Positions 5,826-6,885 of a stretch of DNA of 6,885 bases are shown here, in pieces. The stretch's first letter is position 1, and every line of letters starts with the position of its first letter. The stretch is taken from the NCBI GenBank assembly GCA_964360145.1, contig CAYHWW010000173.1, positions 1 through 6,885 on the forward strand. The letters run 5' to 3'. The notes below the pieces were generated by a model. That model was not told the DNA's origin and ran no database searches. It saw only the letters and a list, made by a program, of their open reading frames with translations. Position numbers and translations under genes: made by a program. Origin of the DNA: CAYHWW01 sp964360145. Its GTDB lineage: Bacteria; Bdellovibrionota; UBA1018; CAYHWW01.

Positions 5826-5833
5826 AAACAGGC
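5818..5833 (+). promoter_or_regulatory. Hairpin covering the truA ribosome site
   Basis: GCCTGTTAAAACAGGC is a perfect 7-bp inverted repeat ending one base before the truA ATG. The only Shine-Dalgarno-like bases (ACAGG) are in its 3' arm and would be hidden when it folds. It may tune truA translation. The equivalent position before pssA does not form this stem. Confidence 0.4.
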
Positions 5834-5834
5834 T

Positions 5835-6620
5835 ATGAGCACCAAAGTCCGCGTGAAGTTTTACTGTTCCTATGATGGTGCTGGCTTTAGCGGTTGGCAG
5901 CGCCAAGCAGGGGAAGCTCGCACCGTACAGAAGGTCTTCGAAGACGCCCTGAGCAGGGTTTGCAACACCAAAACCAACGTCACCGCATCAGGTCGCACCG
6001 ATGCCGGAGTCCACGCCCGCATCCAGGTGGTCCACGCTGACGTGCCCGTAGCCCGGCGCTCCCTCATCGAGAGCGGGCGTTTCGTCATGGCTTTGAACAG
6101 CAACCTGCCTGGTGATGTACGCATCCATCGCGTCGAAGAGGTCGCCCCTGACTTTCACGCCCAACGCCATGTGCAGCGGAAGACCTACCTCTACTTCATC
6201 GACACCTCGCCGGTGCAGGTGCCATCCCTTCGCAAATATGCCTGGCACCTCAGGCTCCCCATGGATTGGACGGCCATTGAGGAAGCCACCCGGGCCCTGA
6301 AGGGCACCCACAATTTCGAGGCCTTCAGCGACAGTGACCGCTCCACTAAAACCACGGTCCGCACCCTCTACGAGGCCCATTGGGGTCGGGCTGCCGCCGG
6401 CCCTTTTGGCCCCGCGGATCTCAAGGTGCTCCGCCTCACCGGCAGTGGTTTTTTAAAGCACATGGTTCGCAGCATCGTGGGGACCCTGGTAAAAGTTGGT
6501 AATAAAGGCGCGGACCCAGACCTTGTGGCCCGGTCCCTGGCTACCCCCCAACGTCACCTGGTGGGAGCGACGGCGCCATCACAGGGTCTCTGGCTTTGGG
6601 ACATCTTGTACTTGACTTAA
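5835..6620 (+). CDS. truA: tRNA pseudouridine(38-40) synthase TruA
   Basis: The enzyme converts uridines 38, 39 and 40 of the tRNA anticodon arm to pseudouridine and acts as a dimer in the cytoplasm. The 261-residue protein starts with YDGAGFSGWQRQ (13-24). It has the catalytic aspartate D56 in SGRTDAGVHA (52-61), ALNSNLP at 86-92, KTYLYF at 116-121, GTHNFEAF at 157-164 and the C-terminal SGFLKHMVRSIVG at 204-216. These are the standard TruA blocks, and the length is normal. The frame is open back to an ATG at 5727, but those extra 36 codons run through the 58-bp repeat and family members start at the VKFYCSYDG strand, so ATG 5835 is chosen. The tig start follows 29 nt after the stop, so the two are probably cotranscribed. 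Confidence 0.97.
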   Translation: MSTKVRVKFYCSYDGAGFSGWQRQAGEARTVQKVFEDALSRVCNTKTNVTASGRTDAGVHARIQVVHADVPVARRSLIESGRFVMALNSNLPGDVRIHRVEEVAPDFHAQRHVQRKTYLYFIDTSPVQVPSLRKYAWHLRLPMDWTAIEEATRALKGTHNFEAFSDSDRSTKTTVRTLYEAHWGRAAAGPFGPADLKVLRLTGSGFLKHMVRSIVGTLVKVGNKGADPDLVARSLATPQRHLVGATAPSQGLWLWDILYLT

Positions 6621-6649
6621 GTTCATCCCATGCGACAGTGCGCCCCACT

Positions 6650-6885
6650 ATGATTGAAACCCTGAAGTTTGATTGCAAAGTCGATAACAAGTCCACCATT
6701 CTCCGTGAACTCAAGGTCACCGTGGACCCCAGTTCTTTCCAGGGCTACATCGATACCTCCCTCAGTCGTTTGCAGCAAACCGCGCAAATCCGGGGCTTTC
6801 GCAAAGGCAAAGTGCCTTTGGACCTCATCAAAAAGTATTACCTGAAAGACGTCAAAGCGGACGTCGTGAAGCAGGTTGTCAGCGA
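6650..6885 (+). CDS. tig: Trigger factor, N-terminal part (runs off the window)
   Basis: Trigger factor is the ribosome-associated chaperone and prolyl isomerase that receives nascent chains at the tunnel exit. The first 78 residues are visible and form the ribosome-binding domain. They include the signature GFRKGKVP at 49-56, which docks on ribosomal protein L23, followed by LDLIKKYY and KADVVKQVV. The isomerase and C-terminal chaperone domains lie beyond the window. ATG 6650 fits family starts (MIETLKFD...). An in-frame GTG at 6638 would add four residues, and neither start has a clear ribosome site. Genes for clpP and clpX commonly follow tig in related layouts, but none can be seen here. 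Confidence 0.95.
   Translation, partial: MIETLKFDCKVDNKSTILRELKVTVDPSSFQGYIDTSLSRLQQTAQIRGFRKGKVPLDLIKKYYLKDVKADVVKQVVS

Noticed and set aside
5727..5834. Upstream extension of truA starting at ATG 5727
   Set aside because: The extra codons translate the hairpins and the 58-bp repeat, and TruA proteins begin at the strand coded just after 5835.

Overview
The window suggests a Gram-negative bacterium with moderately high GC. The 3' half encodes a protein whose last ~200 residues look like an outer-membrane beta-barrel. The gene order pssA-asd-...-truA-tig resembles deltaproteobacterial and Bdellovibrio-type chromosomes. That placement is inference from remembered gene order and the CFI-box protein, not from any search. 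Housekeeping genes are GC-rich (my hand count gives 39/60 G+C at 1261-1320), while the insert after asd is poorer (28/60 at 2101-2160).

Layout. Bases 1-103 are a leader holding a 58-bp repeat. pssA (104-877, phosphatidylserine synthase) overlaps asd (874-1917, aspartate-semialdehyde dehydrogenase) by 4 bp. Next comes an accessory insert of about 1.24 kb (1918-3161). It carries a TumE-type toxin gene overlapping a winged-helix antitoxin gene, a gene-free stretch, and the last ~68 codons of a type I restriction hsdR gene on the minus strand. The insert is closed at 3162-3267 by a second, internally deleted copy of the asd 3' end. asd is therefore intact on the left, and a broken copy of its tail lies on the right, as expected after insertion or recombination at the asd 3' end.

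From 3307 to 5694 runs one 795-codon envelope gene. In order it encodes a signal peptide, a Thr/Ser-rich beta-type ectodomain, a CFI-box segment with membrane helices, a second signal-peptide-like segment, five PYI(D/E)xL repeats (three steps of 23 residues, then one of 20), and a barrel-like domain ending in Phe. It looks like two exported proteins joined in one frame. A 140-bp spacer with hairpins and the second copy of the 58-bp repeat leads into truA (5835-6620, tRNA pseudouridine synthase). The 5' part of tig (6650 to the window end, trigger factor) follows.

The core genes are ordinary: phospholipid synthesis, the lysine/threonine/methionine/diaminopimelate branch point, tRNA modification and nascent-chain folding. 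The points of interest are the asd-tail insertion scar with its toxin-antitoxin and restriction remnants, the composite CFI-box/barrel gene, and the 58-bp repeat placed at almost the same distance (10 and 9 nt) before the pssA and truA start codons.
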